Source: Nyssa sinensis (lineage: Eukaryota > Streptophyta > Magnoliopsida > Cornales > Nyssaceae). Taken from it: a DNA stretch of 64,000 nucleotides. Below, piece after piece: positions 11,390 through 23,558 of this stretch. A model generated the notes under the pieces. The model searched no databases and had not been told where the DNA came from. It worked only from the letters and a program-made list of their open reading frames with translations. The stretch's first letter is position 1; each line of letters begins with the position of its first letter. The position numbers and the translations under genes are program-made. The DNA lies in assembly GCA_008638375.1 (NCBI GenBank), contig CM018051.1:25332844-25396843 (forward strand), written 5' to 3'.

Positions 11390-11447
11390 TTCATATATAT
11401 AGACCCTCGAAGCCCAAAAGTCACCCAGATGAACCGTCGCAACGGTT
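11390..11447 (-). promoter_or_regulatory. Promoter of antisense gene 2 in T1: TATA box and palindrome
   Basis: A TATATATA stretch (11393-11401) and, about 30-45 bp upstream on the minus strand, the palindrome AACCGTCGCAACGGTT (11432-11447). Both are conserved in T2 with the same spacing (62742-62751 and 62699-62713). AACGG is the core bound by several plant MYB proteins, so a MYB-type site is an inference. TATATATA reads the same on both strands; direction is assigned from the T2 copy and the downstream reading frame. Confidence 0.5.
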
Positions 11448-12204
11448 AAATAAAGGGTTGGCCTCGAAAACCTAAAAGATAGCTGTATAAATGAATGATG
11501 TATAAAACCGTCCTTTCGGATACTTAGAAGACAAGATACAAGGCTTCCCCAAGCATACCGAACTGGTCAAGCAAACAGAGTCCGATCCACCTTTATACAA
11601 AGATCCTCAAACCAACATACAGACCTCTCAGTCTTGGTCATTCCCTTGATCCCTGACGGACCACGTGTACGACAAAAGACCATCAATTCAGATGTATCTC
11701 AGTCCTAATCTGAATGACTTAAGAGGCAGAAGTCTCAATCATCAGAGTGACAGACACGAGACACCGAATTTCTACTACAAAACTTGGGTTCAGAACAAAC
11801 TGCCTCAGAATTCTTCAAAATTTACTCTCAATATATATGACACAAGATCAATGTCAGATCCTTACATGTCTGATTGAAGTTGCCTTCCTATCTCATCCAA
11901 AAAGAGAGAAGCAATCAGAACTAGTCTACAATCATTGTCTTATCGCAACTACAGTTCGGAAGACAATCGCCAACCGTTGAAAGCTGATCTGGAGGGCTCT
12001 AGAACAGCCTCACTTGCAACAGTTTCTCACATCAACCACAAATTCAAAAGAAATACTACATGGGTCAACCAAACACAAGAAAAATGGGATGAAGACATTT
12101 GAGAAAGGAAATATTGTTTCATTCAGCAAAATGGCCTGTTACATTGGAAGTTCAAAAAAAAAAAAAAAACAACAACAACAAAAAACCTAAACTAAGCATA
12201 TTTC

Positions 12205-14139
12205 CTAAGCCTGATCAGCAGAGGCAGGCTCAACGGCTGGGGAAGGATCGGCAGGAGCAGCATCACCCATCTCACTTGGGACGACAACTTCAGTGGGATC
12301 GACAGAGAGAATGTCGACCACCTCGCTCAAAACGGCAACCTCGAGAGGTGTAACCCCTGGAGGCACAATCGAGGATATGTCGAAATCGGGAAATTTAGCA
12401 AGGAACCTAGAGCGGAAGTTGTTGAATCCAAACATGATCAGGGTATTGGCCATTCCTTCCAGTTCCATCTTCATCTCCGTCTCGTTCTCTAGCCTAGCCT
12501 GCTCTACTGCATCCTCAAGCTTTTGATTATATTGGTACCGCATGCCGTCCATCTCCCTTTGTAACCTCTTTGCCTACTGAATGGCAAGGTTCTTTTCTGA
12601 CTCTATGATGACTAGAGAATTTTGGGACTCCTTTAGCCTCTCTGAGGAGTTGTGAGCCTCAGACTTAGCAGTACCGAGCTGAAGCTTGAGATCGTCCAGC
12701 TCGGCCAGAAGTTTGTCAACCTCCTCTGAAGGGGGAGAGACCTCCGTCAGAGCAGAAAGGATGTGCAGGGTCTGTAGTGTACAAAGCAAACAGTTCAGTA
12801 CCAGCCAAAACACTTGCAAAAAAAGGAAAAGAGATAAAGACCCGAAGAACTTACCTTAACCTGAAGAGAAGCCAGATCAGCAAGAAGCTTCTCCGACTTC
12901 TGGGGTCCAGCTTTGATTGAGTCTCTGGCCCAAAAGTCCCTCAGAATCTTTTTGGCCCCCTGATTGACAGCACCAGGGGCCACCGAGGATGACGCCCCCT
13001 TGCCCGCTTATTTGGATGGGGCTGGGGGGACCACAAAAATGGGGGCAGGTGTCTCTCTCTCCCCCTCAGTAGGTTCAGGAGAGATCGAAAGTAACCTCTG
13101 CCTTTTTGTCTGGATAAGAGGGTCCAATAGGGAAGAAGCCTCCCCCACTGCCACAGATGAAGATGGCTCAGTCTCCCACCTTGTCATCATATCCTTTGCA
13201 AGCTCCTCAACACTTCCCCTGGCAGCCATCAGCTTATCACAGTTAACAATAAAGGAATGGTCTCGGTTGCTGGGCTGTAAAAGCTTCTTGTATTACTCCT
13301 GAAGCGCGGGAGAGGGGCTCGATCTTTTCCACACGCTCCTAACTGCACAAAAGATACAGAAATTAATCAGCTCAAAAATTGGTGTACAAAACAAAATCAA
13401 AGCAGCCACGGGAAAATTGGGCCTCACCTTTTCGCCCAGTGGTTCGAGGGAATGTTGAGAATTGGTCTTGGAAGTCCTTGTATTCCCATCCTCGTTTAAT
13501 GAAGAAATACCACTTCTTCCAGGTCTTGTTAGAGGAGGGCACGGAAGTAAGGGGTCTGAACCCACTATCAAAAGAGATATAATAAAGGCCTTCCGCCCTC
13601 ATGTATTTTAGATCCATATTACTACGGATCAGGTCAAGGGACACGTCGACATTATTCATATGCCCCAACACTATGAAGCTTAACAGATGTCTCCAACTAT
13701 TAAGGTTCAGGTCTGCAGGGCAAAGGTTGAACCAACAGAAGAATTGTTTTACAAGGTCAGGAAGGGGGAGTGTTAGTCCTATTTCAAACCAAGCCAAATA
13801 GGCACAGATTTCCCCCGCTCTAACATCGCGTGGGCGATCTAGAGGGTCCGAGACCCTAAAAGTAACATTTGAAGGGAGATTGAATTTCTCCCACAACTCT
13901 ACCAACATCTTCTCAGTAATTGCACTCTCACCCTCCTCTCTTTGGCCAGATCGACCAGAGGTCTCATCAGCCCTATTCGGGGGCTCATCGAATGTGTCAA
14001 CTATCCTAACCCCCGGACTAGAGGGGGGCGCTACCAATCTATTCTCAGCATCATTAACGGAAGGAAGATTCACTAGTTGTAATTAAGGAGTGGTCTTAGA
14101 AGGACTGCCCAAACTAGAAGGTGACCTAGGGCCAGACAT
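12205..14139 (-). pseudogene. Antisense gene 1 of Tat element T1, three exons, putative gypsy-type transposon protein
   Basis: On the strand opposite to pol. Exon 1 runs 14139 to 13428, intron 13427-13343 (GTGAGG...TGTGCAG), exon 2 13342 to 12855, intron 12854-12772 (GTAAGT...CTACAG), exon 3 12771 to 12205. Exon 1 holds the conserved domain ('AYLAWFEIGLTLPLPDLV', 'ADLNLNSWR', 'SSNKTWKKWYFF'), which resembles the plant 'putative gypsy type transposon' (Transposase_28-like) family. Exon 3 is a coiled coil ('LLAELDDLKLQLGTAKSE') ending 'FPDFDISSIVPP'. Intron positions and phases match T2 exactly. The copy is dead: stops occur after residue 17 (TAA), early in exon 2, after 'PPAPSK' and after 'NLAIQ'. 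Confidence 0.8.
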
Positions 14140-14326
14140 GGCGAACAAGAGAAAGTAACGAAGCAAATGAAAGGGAATGTAAAAAGGGCTAAAATCAAAC
14201 CTGAAATTAAGAAAGGCTATAAACATCGGATACCCTTCAACCTTCAAAATACGTCAAATGGCGGTGGCAGTCTCTGATACTGTAGAGACAAGTGCAGAAG
14301 AAAGGCATAAAAGTCCTTTCCCCCTC

Positions 14327-14334
14327 TTTATATA
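14327..14334 (-). promoter_or_regulatory. TATA box of antisense gene 1 (T1)
   Basis: The minus strand reads TATATAAA about 190 bp upstream of the ATG at 14139. T2 has TATAAATA at 59916-59923, about 170 bp upstream of its ATG. Position and orientation agree in both copies. Confidence 0.55.
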
Positions 14335-14520
14335 CACGTTCGAAATATGAGCCCCCCAAGACGATTCGACACAACGGTTGAACATAATGATGGTTTCTCA
14401 ACTATCGGCTACGCAATAAATGACCCATTAAACCGACGTCTTGAAAAATGGAGAAACAAAACGTGTGACTCTTCATAAAGCCCATAAACCTAGTTATGCC
14501 CTAACTCCTAACTAGGGCTC

Positions 14521-14538
14521 GGGGGGGGGGGGGGGGAG
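14521..14538 (+). other. Polypurine tract of Tat element T1
   Basis: Sixteen consecutive G followed by AG, just before the 3' LTR. The T2 tract is much shorter (GGGGGGAG on its sense strand, about 59674-59682). In both, four bases (TAGC or TAAC) separate the tract from the TG of the LTR. It would prime plus-strand DNA synthesis in an active element. Confidence 0.75.
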
Positions 14539-14542
14539 TAGC

Positions 14543-15154
14543 TGATATACCACAAACAGACTCACCAATCACCTTGAGACACGTGTGCTTACAGAACCGA
14601 TAAACTCGGTCATACAGAGCAGTCACAGCCTTCAGGGCATTCTCATATACATATTCTACAAAGCTGATAAACTCGGTCATACAGAGCAGACGGAACTTCC
14701 AGGGCATTCTTATGTACATATCCTCCAGACCTTATGCTCTGGGCAATATTCACTCAGTATGTCGTATGATTCCGACCTTATGACCTTAGCAACTGCCAAG
14801 CAAGGAATAAGGAAACAGTCTTCAACACGGAAACTGCTATCTGTGATTATTTCTATCTTACGATACAATACTCCACAAGGTAACTGCAATCTCTGATGAT
14901 CAAATCCCTATATTCATGGCTCCGAATCCTAATCAACTTAGGAAGGCCACGATCTATAACTTAAACCCTAAAGGTACGCTTTATTTTTATGCTCATTCTT
15001 TGGCTTTCAATATAGTCTTTTCAATTCAGTTTACTTACTTAAGCATCGAAGCGGCTACCGCCGAAGCCAATCCGGTGGTCCTCTGATCCCCCTTTTTGAG
15101 TGTTCTACAGGTCGCGGAGCCCAGATTTATTGCGAGCCAAAAAGTGCAGCATCA
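14543..15154 (+). repeat. 3' LTR of Tat element T1, 612 bp
   Basis: Starts TGATATACC and ends GCATCA (TGAT...ATCA). It matches the T2 LTR at 59062-59669 in reverse orientation, which fixes both boundaries. Sense-strand landmarks are a TATA-like 'ctataac' (14954-14960) followed by 'ttaaaccctaaaggtacgc', then 'catcgaagcggctaccgcc', and a U5 end 'ctacaggtcgcggag...gcgagcc'. Being in the sense orientation of pol, it confirms that the two minus-strand genes lie inside the element, between integrase and the 3' LTR. Confidence 0.85.
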
Positions 15155-15749
15155 ATATACATGTTTGTGATTAATTAAGTATTGTGTAAAATTTATTCAA
15201 AAGTGATTTGCAATTATTGAAATATCTCATTATAATTAAATTTATGTGTGTTTAGCCATATATTTTTAATTGAAATTTAAAAATGAAGATTAATAAATTA
15301 ATAATATGTAATAACCAATGTAATATAAAATAATATAAAATATAAATTAAATACTTAATGTAATAATATATTTTTACTATATTCTATATGTATCTATATA
15401 TATTATTATAATTATTGTAATTTCGATGTTAAATATATAGAATACATATAAGTATATAAATTAGATAGAAAAATTTAAGAAATCTGTTATACAACTATAT
15501 ATAAATACATATAATATTAAAATATTAATAAAAATAAATAAGTTATATTTAATTACTTATATTCATGCAATTGAACAATTAGAATTTTATATATAATACA
15601 CCAAGTAATAGCATGGCATGCAATACTTAACCTAAGTTGTCCATCAATAATTTATTACAATTTCAACAACACTTTTACAACTTATTATTATCCATGCATC
15701 ACAATTTGAGACAATTCAATTACCCAAGTCTTGTTTAATGAATTAGTTA
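15155..15749. other. AT-rich intergenic sequence
   Basis: Very AT-rich DNA with no reading frame of note. I see no gene, tRNA or clear transposon end here. Confidence 0.5.
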
Positions 15750-16575
15750 CACTATAGGAAATGGCACGTTTAGCAAATTTTTTTACCAAACTCACGTTAT
15801 TTAGGTTTGATTAACAAGATACACGCACTTTTTTACTTATTTATCAAATCCATAATATTTTTTAAATTACATCTTGAATATGCAATTTCAGTGATAGTTT
15901 TTAAACGAAATTGCATCTTCAAAATATGAGTTTGAAAGATGCGATTTCAAACCAACAAGTATTTGAAATGACTCCTAAATACTTGTTAGTTTCAACAAGT
16001 CATCTCAAATCCTTATTGGTTTAAAATCGCATCTTCAAGATACGATTTCAAACTCGTATCTTGAATATGTGATTTCATTAAAAAATTGACATTAAAATCG
16101 CACCTTGAAGATGCGATTTCAAAAATAACATAGGTTTGGAAAATAAGTTAAAAATGGCATGTGTTAGGTTAAATAAGAAAAACCTCCGTTTGTTATAAAA
16201 AAATTTCACGTTTAACTATGCACGGGGGCGTCACTAATAATGCATTTGAGTGTTGCTAAAGGTCATTAGTGCACCATTCTAAGTGTCGCTAAAAGTTATG
16301 CCACTAATACTATTAGCAGCATGAAAATAAAAGCATCGCTAATAGTCACTTTTAGCGACATACAACAAGCATCACTAATGATATTTGAAGCATCAATAGT
16401 GCACTTTTAGTAACGCATACTAGGTGTTGCCAAAACTGTAACACAACACATTTTTAGCGACGACCGTTGTGCGTCGCTAAAAGTGCACTATTAGCAATGC
16501 TTTATATGCATCACAAAAAATATTGCATGCGACTATTAGCAATGCTCAAGCATGTATCGCTAAAATTTTTTTTCC
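15750..16575 (+). mobile_element. CACTA (En/Spm)-like terminus with subterminal repeats and an internal fold-back
   Basis: CACTATAGGAAATGGCACG at 15750-15768 looks like a CACTA terminal inverted repeat. From about 16215 to 16565, many short copies of TTAGCGACG, 'cgtcgctaa' and 'gcatcgctaa' occur in both orientations, as in CACTA subterminal regions. Between the two (about 15765-16215) is a fold-back whose arms are only moderately similar and whose middle holds repeated 'gatgcgatttc' palindromes. No transposase is visible. A possible other end, with similar repeats but no terminal repeat seen, lies at 50130-50300. Confidence 0.5.
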
Positions 16576-16935
16576 CCATTCTCCCCTATTTGTTTCTTTC
16601 TATATTTTTAATTCCTGTTAAAAACTTGTATCAATAATCTTGATATAAAACAATTTCATACATTATGAAAAAAATATATTTTGCATTCACATATATATAT
16701 ATATATATATATAAAATTTAATTACAATCATAAAATTACAATTTTCTATTTAATACAAAAATTAAATTTGTCTTAGAAAATGTAACTACATATGTCTAGA
16801 GACAAAAAAGGGATAAGAGCAGGTCCCGATATACATATGAGGAGACCCAAATGGAAGAATCTCGATCAATTTGAAATAAAGATCAAATTATATATCATAT
16901 ATGCAAAAATAAAAATAATGTGAAAAAATACTTTC
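16576..16935. other. AT-rich spacer with a (TA)n tract
   Basis: Contains a (TA)n microsatellite at about 16692-16712. No gene is seen. Confidence 0.45.
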
Positions 16936-17405
16936 GCATTCACAAGTTTTAAAAATGACGATTTGTAGCATAAGATACAAACTAGGGATCTAAATCAAGT
17001 GTTGTAAGTTAGTATAAGTCTGTTTTTTTATACGTGAGATGTGTAAAGTGGTTTTGGCTAGTCAATACCTTAAAATAGCCCATTTTTGAAACTTAAGTTC
17101 CTAAAAATGACAAATATTTACATAGGTTACAAATTGGGATCCAAACCGAGTGTCATAAGTTTGTCTAACTCTATTTTATCATTTGTGAGGCGTGTGATGC
17201 AGTTACGGGTTTGTTAGGAAAATATCAGGCATTTTGGCAGCTCAAAACCCCAAAATGGGCTGTTTTGGAAATTCTTAAAATGAGAAACAGTTGCATAAGT
17301 TACAAACTAAAGATCTGAACCGAGTGCCCTAAGCCAGCACAAGTTTATTTTGTCATTTGAAATGTGCATGATGCAGTTTCGGGTATCAAGTGTTTTGATT
17401 GCTCA
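16936..17405 (+). repeat. Tandem array, ~180-bp period, left part
   Basis: About three diverged monomers are visible, marked by 'gggatc-aaa-c-agtgt' near 16985, 17136 and 17311, followed by 'aagtt...catttgtgaggtgtgtgatgcagtt' and 'caaaatgggctgttttgg'. The array is interrupted at 17405 by the chromovirus and continues at 33635. Confidence 0.8.
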
Positions 17406-17825
17406 TGTAGAGATCTGAAAAAATGAGATAAATTTTTTGTTTTTGCCGGTAGGGCACTATTCATGAATCATTTGCTGGTAGGGCACTACATATGCATCAT
17501 TTAGCTATAAGTCATGTTTAGAAGCATAATTTGAGTATTTCATAGAAGATAAATATGCTTATAATGTTAAAATACACCTCCTGTAAAAATTTAAACCTAT
17601 TCGAAGATAGTTTCAAAAAACGGGACCAAAAGGGCATCTTGGGTGGCACGGGTGGAACCTACCAAACCCGACCGCAGGGGAAAATATTTTTTGAAAATTT
17701 TCATTTAAAATAATTTTAAGAACTTTGGCTAAAGCAAAATGTCAAACTGAGGCGTTTCGGGACGGGTTGTAGTGTAACGGGGTCCCGAATTCATTAAGGG
17801 CAAAAAGGTCATTTTTCCCTTTTAG

Positions 17826-17833
17826 TATAAATA
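17826..17833 (+). promoter_or_regulatory. TATA box in the chromovirus 5' LTR
   Basis: TATAAATA in 'ttagtataaatacaacccc', conserved at 31258-31265 in the 3' LTR. Likely the U3 promoter; transcription would start roughly 30 bp downstream. Confidence 0.6.
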
Positions 17834-19322
17834 CAACCCCTTAGTGTTAAAAATCACATTTTGGGTCTGGAGAAAGATTAAAACTCACACATGGGAGAAA
17901 AAGTGAAGAGGGAACCTAGGTTTTCTAATCTTCAAGCCACCAAAACACACTCCTAGGCCAAGATTCTTGCAAGACTTCCCTATAGGAAGTTGTTCCCCAT
18001 TCCAAGAACTATATTCTCACTAATCAATTCAGCTGTGTAGAAAACCAACTCCCAAGGGTTGAGAAAAACCCTTTTAGGTATGATATCTTGCTAAGTTAGG
18101 AATATATTTAAGTTTCTTGCCTTTTTACATGTTAGTTGAGTGATTAAGGTGTTTACTTGATGTTAGAAAACCACTTAGGTGATAGTTGCTATAAAAAATT
18201 AGAGTTGGTAGTTTAGGTACTTTTGTGTTCTTTGAGTTTCTTGACAATTTGTTACCATGATGAAGGTGTACCTTGCATATGTGTTGGATTATTATATTTT
18301 AGCTTATGTTCATGTAGAGAAACTCTTGTGGTTTGAGAGTTATGATTTGTTTTATGTGTTGGTACTTCATATATTTTGTGATCTTTCAGAAATTGTTAAG
18401 GTTGTAAATATGTAATGTGTTTATATGTGAAATTGATTGGATTGCATGTTAGGCTCATGTAGATAAAGTTTTATGATTATGTTACTTTAAGTTTAATGAA
18501 TTATCAAAGGCATGTTTCGTGTGTTGATAAAAGGTTTCATTGAATTGCATAAAGACAAAATCAAGGCATGTTGGCATAGTGTAACTCCTTGGAAACATAG
18601 CGTGAGTTTAGCACTTTGGTGCTATGCATTATGTGGGTGTAGATCCTGTGGTAAAAAACTCAAAATTAGCCATTGGTACTTGTGTCCAACGGGGGCGGAC
18701 CGTGAAGCAAAATGTAGATTGGTGCTCATGTCCAATGAGAAATGGCCTTAAAGCGAGACATGGGTATGGCATAGAGTTTGCATGTGTGCGTCATACATAT
18801 CACCTTTGCATTGCATTGATGAATGAGGGGGATGTATAGCTTGAAAATGTACACTTGCACATGCCACGCCTTAATTTTGTTCCTAGCATTAGCATTTTTT
18901 CAAACCAGCAATTGAGTTGACCCCTCGTGGGATATCATATTACAGTTAAGGCCCCCGGCACTTGAGACTTGATGAAGTCTTGAAGAGTAGAGGAGAAATG
19001 GACCATGAAGCATATTTGGCCCTTGAGGCATATTTTGAGTTGTATGAGGGCATAAGCCCTAAGACTTATGTAATGAATTTGTAATAATCTTGTGTAGTGT
19101 GAACAAAGTGGGCAAGGCCCCATAATTGTAATAAAAGTGAGAATGTAATGTTTTAAATTTCAAAGTATATGCATATGTGTGGAGGGTTATATATTTAGAT
19201 GATGTACATTTAATTTTTATGAGATTTTGGCCATCGAGTGAGGATGGAATGTACACACATTTATATATATCAATTGTTACAAAATAATAGGTGGGAAAAT
19301 GCTTAGAAAATAAATGAGGTTA

Positions 19323-22300
19323 TGTCACGACCCGAAACCCACCCTATGCGGATTTCGTATCGCGGGGCTGACCCGAAGGCCGTCCCTACTTTTTCCTTTT
19401 ATTTATTCCTGCATCATAGTACTAATATGCAATGTACTAGAAATTTTAAACAATGTATAGCGGAAGCCTTTATCAATTACAGTAATCCAGCGGAAGTCTT
19501 TTTAAACACCTGACATAGTTCAACATAATTCAAAATGAGAACTAAAACATAACCAGCACCCGAGGGTGGTGAATACATGGGAGAACTAACATAGACTGAT
19601 ACAATACTCCAAACTGTCCCCTTACGCTCTCAGACTCCTACTGGGGTCTCGTAGCGTCATCACCTGAAATGGGAGTAAATGGGGGGTGAGCTACAAAGCC
19701 CAGTAAGTAAAACAAATCTCCAACACTGGTATCGATGATCAATGTGAATCCATGAATAAGATATGATAGCCAATCATAAGGAAGGAGATGCTGTGATAGC
19801 CAATGAACATAATTGCCACGAGGGCCAATGGAATAATTTCCATGATAATATATCAACAATGAAGTACTGCCACAATGAACCGATCACAATCAAATCAATC
19901 AATATAAATCTTTCAAGACTTAAGGAATCATAAGGAGTAATGTCAATCAACCATCAAGATCTGTCAATCATAAGAGATGCCTTTATTCTGTAACATTTTT
20001 GCAATGCAATGCCAGTGATTATGCAATGCAATGCTAGTGAATATGCCAGTCAATTTGCCGGTGGAGAGCCTTCGAGGAATTCATTCCTGCCACCTTTCCT
20101 TTTTATGCAATGCCAGTGAAAATGCAATAAGATGTCAATGATCATGCCATTCATTTGCCGGTGGAGAGCCTTCGAGGAATTCATTCCTGCCACCTGTCCA
20201 TTCATGGACTTGACCCTTAGGTCTCCAGTCAATACAGAAGCATCGGATGGATGTTGTGACTGAGCACAAATCCGGTATTCATAACATATCATGAGCATTC
20301 TTGGTTCCATAGAAGTAGAAAATGGAATATCGTAGATTCAATAAAAACATAACTGTACGTCTTTCAAGGCATAATAACAATGATACAACAGTCAATCAAT
20401 GTCCACATGATAGAACAATATCACTTTGTGGATAGTAATAACATGAGTTGCTTTCAAGCACAATGAAACATGATAACAATGATACATCAGTCAATCAAAT
20501 GTCCACAAGATAGAAAATATCGAACTGTGGAACACAAGGATATGAATACATTCAAGAGTACAAGTTTGGCAGTATAGAATAAATTTGGCTTGTGGAAATA
20601 CCACATGTAAGAGAGGATGTCCACTTACATTTATCGTGATTCTATCTCAGAATTCCGTGAGTGTACCCTTGCCTTTGGAGCTTCCTATATATCAATGAAT
20701 ACGTTTTAGAATAAACTCTATTCATCATATTCTATGCTTTTCCATCATAAGTATTTCAAATACTAATTTAAACTTTACCATTGAGTCCGGAATACCGAAG
20801 AAAGTCGGTTTAGGCTTTCGTGGAATTCCATTTGGACTTTTGTACTAAAAAGGGTAAAATAGTCATTTTGCACTTTTACGGTATTTTATCCTTCGGGGTT
20901 TTGTCTCGTAAAACAGACCCCACCATTGAACTCAAAAGGTCCGAGATAATAGGTTTTGACTATTCATTTGTGTCGTTTGGACTTCGTTTGACCTCCTTTT
21001 GGAATAGGGGCATTATTGTAAAATTAATATTTAATTAATTTTTTTATACTTGGGCAACAGTGTAATTTTCCAAACTATTTGGGGCTGGTTCATAAATTTC
21101 ATAAGCTGCGGTCTGAACCAGTTGGTTCAGACCTAAAAACCCTAAACCGTCTCACCCTTGCCCTGAACCAAACGGTTCACTTCATTTAAAAACCGGAATA
21201 CAATAAACCTGATTCTAACCCTTATCCATGGTTGGAATAAGTCCAAACCCAATTTCTATTTCTTATTCCCATAGCCAAACATCCCAATTCATTTAAATTT
21301 AAAACCCAAAACGACATAGTATCATGCCCAATTCATATCCGGTCGGGTACCGACCCGACCCAAACCCAAACCCGGATCATCTTAACCCGATATGGCCCCT
21401 GAACTTCCGGTCATCTTCCCCGACCGTTTTTCCGGTTACAGTCACCGGAACAGTGAACCCTAGCCACCGATCTTCACTGTTTCACTCCCATTTTCATTGC
21501 TTTTTAAATCTTTCTATGCCAAATCATTTCCCCAATCTTAAACTTCCTTCTAAGCCATTTTAAACCTTAGGAAACCACGGTTTCCCTCACTGTTCTTCCC
21601 CAGTTTCCGGCCAATTTTCCGATCAGTTTTATTTTTCATTTTCCCTATGATCTCTTCATCATTTTTCATTCTTTCTTTTCCCTTTAGTTTTCTGCACTTG
21701 TAAGGTCTAAATCTAGGTTATTAGAACACCATTTTATGCATGAAATACTAGAGAAATCCAAGCTACCCGAATTATCCCTATACCTGTAACTTCGTTTTTC
21801 TCCATGGTTTCTACACCATTTAGCTTCATTCTTTTTGCATTTAAAAGCTAATATCATGCTTATGAAGACCCTAACTCTAAATCAAACATTCATGCTTAGA
21901 ATTTTAAAAAAACAGAAACATTAGCTCACCTTGTTTTTCGGTTTTTCCTTGGTGTTGAGCCCTTCTTTGACCCTCCAAACTTCCCTTTCTTCTTCTCCTC
22001 TTCAGTTCCTGACTTCCTCTTTTCTTTCCTTCCTCTCATCTCATCAACCCGTGCATATATATATATATTATACAAAGATTTCATTTTTTTCTCTCTCTCA
22101 TCCACTCTTTCTCTCTCTACTTTCTCTCTCTACTTATTCAGCCAACCCTTCCGATGGCCCCCTTCTTTCCCTGATTTAAGGCTGGTGCTCCCTCCACTAA
22201 TGCATCTTTTGCATTGTTGGGTGGGAGACAAGGTGCACTAGGCATCTTTTACACTTTTATATTTATCACTTTATATATATATATATAAATATATATATAT

Positions 22301-22623
22301 ATTATACCCACTTTACACACACACCACATGCAACCACATGCAATATTATTTTATATGTATAATTCTCAATTATACATATTTTATGTATCTATACGCGTAT
22401 AAGTATTGTGGCACGCTTTACGATGCAATGTTCCGGGGTGCTCGGGTGTTATATCCCGGGGTCCTCGGGTGTTTCCCAGAACCTGTTATACAGTTCAATC
22501 ATTTTCCATTTCGAGTCATTCATTTCCATGAAATACCGTAATATACATTTCTTACCTTTCAAGTTACACAGTTTAACCGACTTATCTCGGTATACGTGAC
22601 GTATCCCGGGTCGGGATATTACA
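19323..22623 (-). mobile_element. Solo LTR, 3,301 bp, reverse orientation, inside the chromovirus 5' LTR
   Basis: On the plus strand it starts TGTCACGACCCG and ends GATATTACA, the reverse of the TGTAATATCCCG...CGGGTCGTGACA layout. It is flanked by GGTTA on both sides (19318-19322 and 22624-22628). The uninterrupted 3' LTR at about 32757 proves both boundaries. It has no coding capacity. It contains a 43-bp identical direct repeat (20053-20095 and 20153-20195) and the shared LTR module near 20770-21000. Confidence 0.9.
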
Positions 22624-23546
22624 GGTTATGTCAAAATTTTGAAAAAAATTAAAGGATTGGTTAGGTGTGTAAAACACCCTTAAATTGGTGAGAAAAGTGC
22701 CAACAAAGGGGGTTGAAAACCTTGAAGTAGTGGGCTAAAAATGGGAGAAAAGTAGCCTTCAAAACTTTAGAAAAAAAATTGAAAAATAGAGAAATTTAGC
22801 TATTGGACAGAGAAATTCAATTGTAGTAAATACACTGTTGCTACAGTGATTCTGCAGAAAATGCCCCAAACCAGTCCTAGCCTGAACAGCCCACACCCAG
22901 CCGAAGCCTCGTGCACGCGCCTGCCTGCCTGCCTGCCGCGCACTGCTGCCTGTCCGCCGCGCACTGCTGCCTGCCCATGCGTGCGCCACTGCAGCCTTGT
23001 TGCCCTGTCATGACACAGCCCTTGACACCCCCTGACACCTGCCCCTTTGGCCACCTTTTTAAGTCATGTTTGGGCACCTTGTTGGACCATGTTTGAGAAC
23101 CCTATTGGGCCATGATTGGCCACCCTTTTGGGCCATTTTTGCTCACCTTTTTGGGTCATGGTTGGCCACCTTTTAGGCCATGTTTGGTCCCTTCTTTAGA
23201 CAATTTTTGGTGAAATTTTTGAGCCATTTTTGGCCTATGTCCTAAGGTATTTGGGGCCCATTTGGGCCATTATTTCAAGGCATACTTAGTGAAAATTTGG
23301 GACTGTTTTGGAGACTATTTTTAAACGTGACTTAGACCTCTTTTGCATAGTAATTTAGGGAGATATTTTATTGGCACTAGAAGACTATTTTGGTTAAACC
23401 CAATAACAAGTTTTCATTTCAAATCTTGGGAAAACATGGGGAAATGAATGAATGACCAATTAAATTCACCTAATGACGTTTCACCTACTTTTCTTCTTTC
23501 ATTTCACTCACTCCTCGAATTTATGGAAATTTGGGGTGTGACAACG

Positions 23547-23558
23547 TGCTATCAGAGC
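23547..23558 (+). other. Primer-binding site of the chromovirus
   Basis: TGCTATCAGAGC, three bases after the 5' LTR. It matches the usual initiator-tRNA-Met complement TGGTATCAGAGC except for one base, which may be a later mutation. Confidence 0.75.

Larger units (their letters stand above)
17406..23543 (+). repeat. 5' LTR of the chromovirus, split by a solo LTR
   Basis: Starts TGTAGAGATCTGA and ends GGGGTGTGACA. Without the 19323-22623 insertion and one duplication it is about 2.83 kb, matching the 2.81-kb 3' LTR. A TATAAATA box is at 17826-17833. A GC-rich stretch at 22880-23000 made of 'cctgcctgcc' and 'gcgcactgctgcc' repeats gives several overlapping open frames, none of them credible. 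Confidence 0.9.

Noticed and set aside
22759..23096. Several overlapping open frames on both strands in a GC-rich patch
   Set aside because: They come from simple 'cctgcctgcc' and 'gcgcactgctgcc' repeats inside the chromovirus LTR; the equivalent region of the 3' LTR (33000-33120) is not open.
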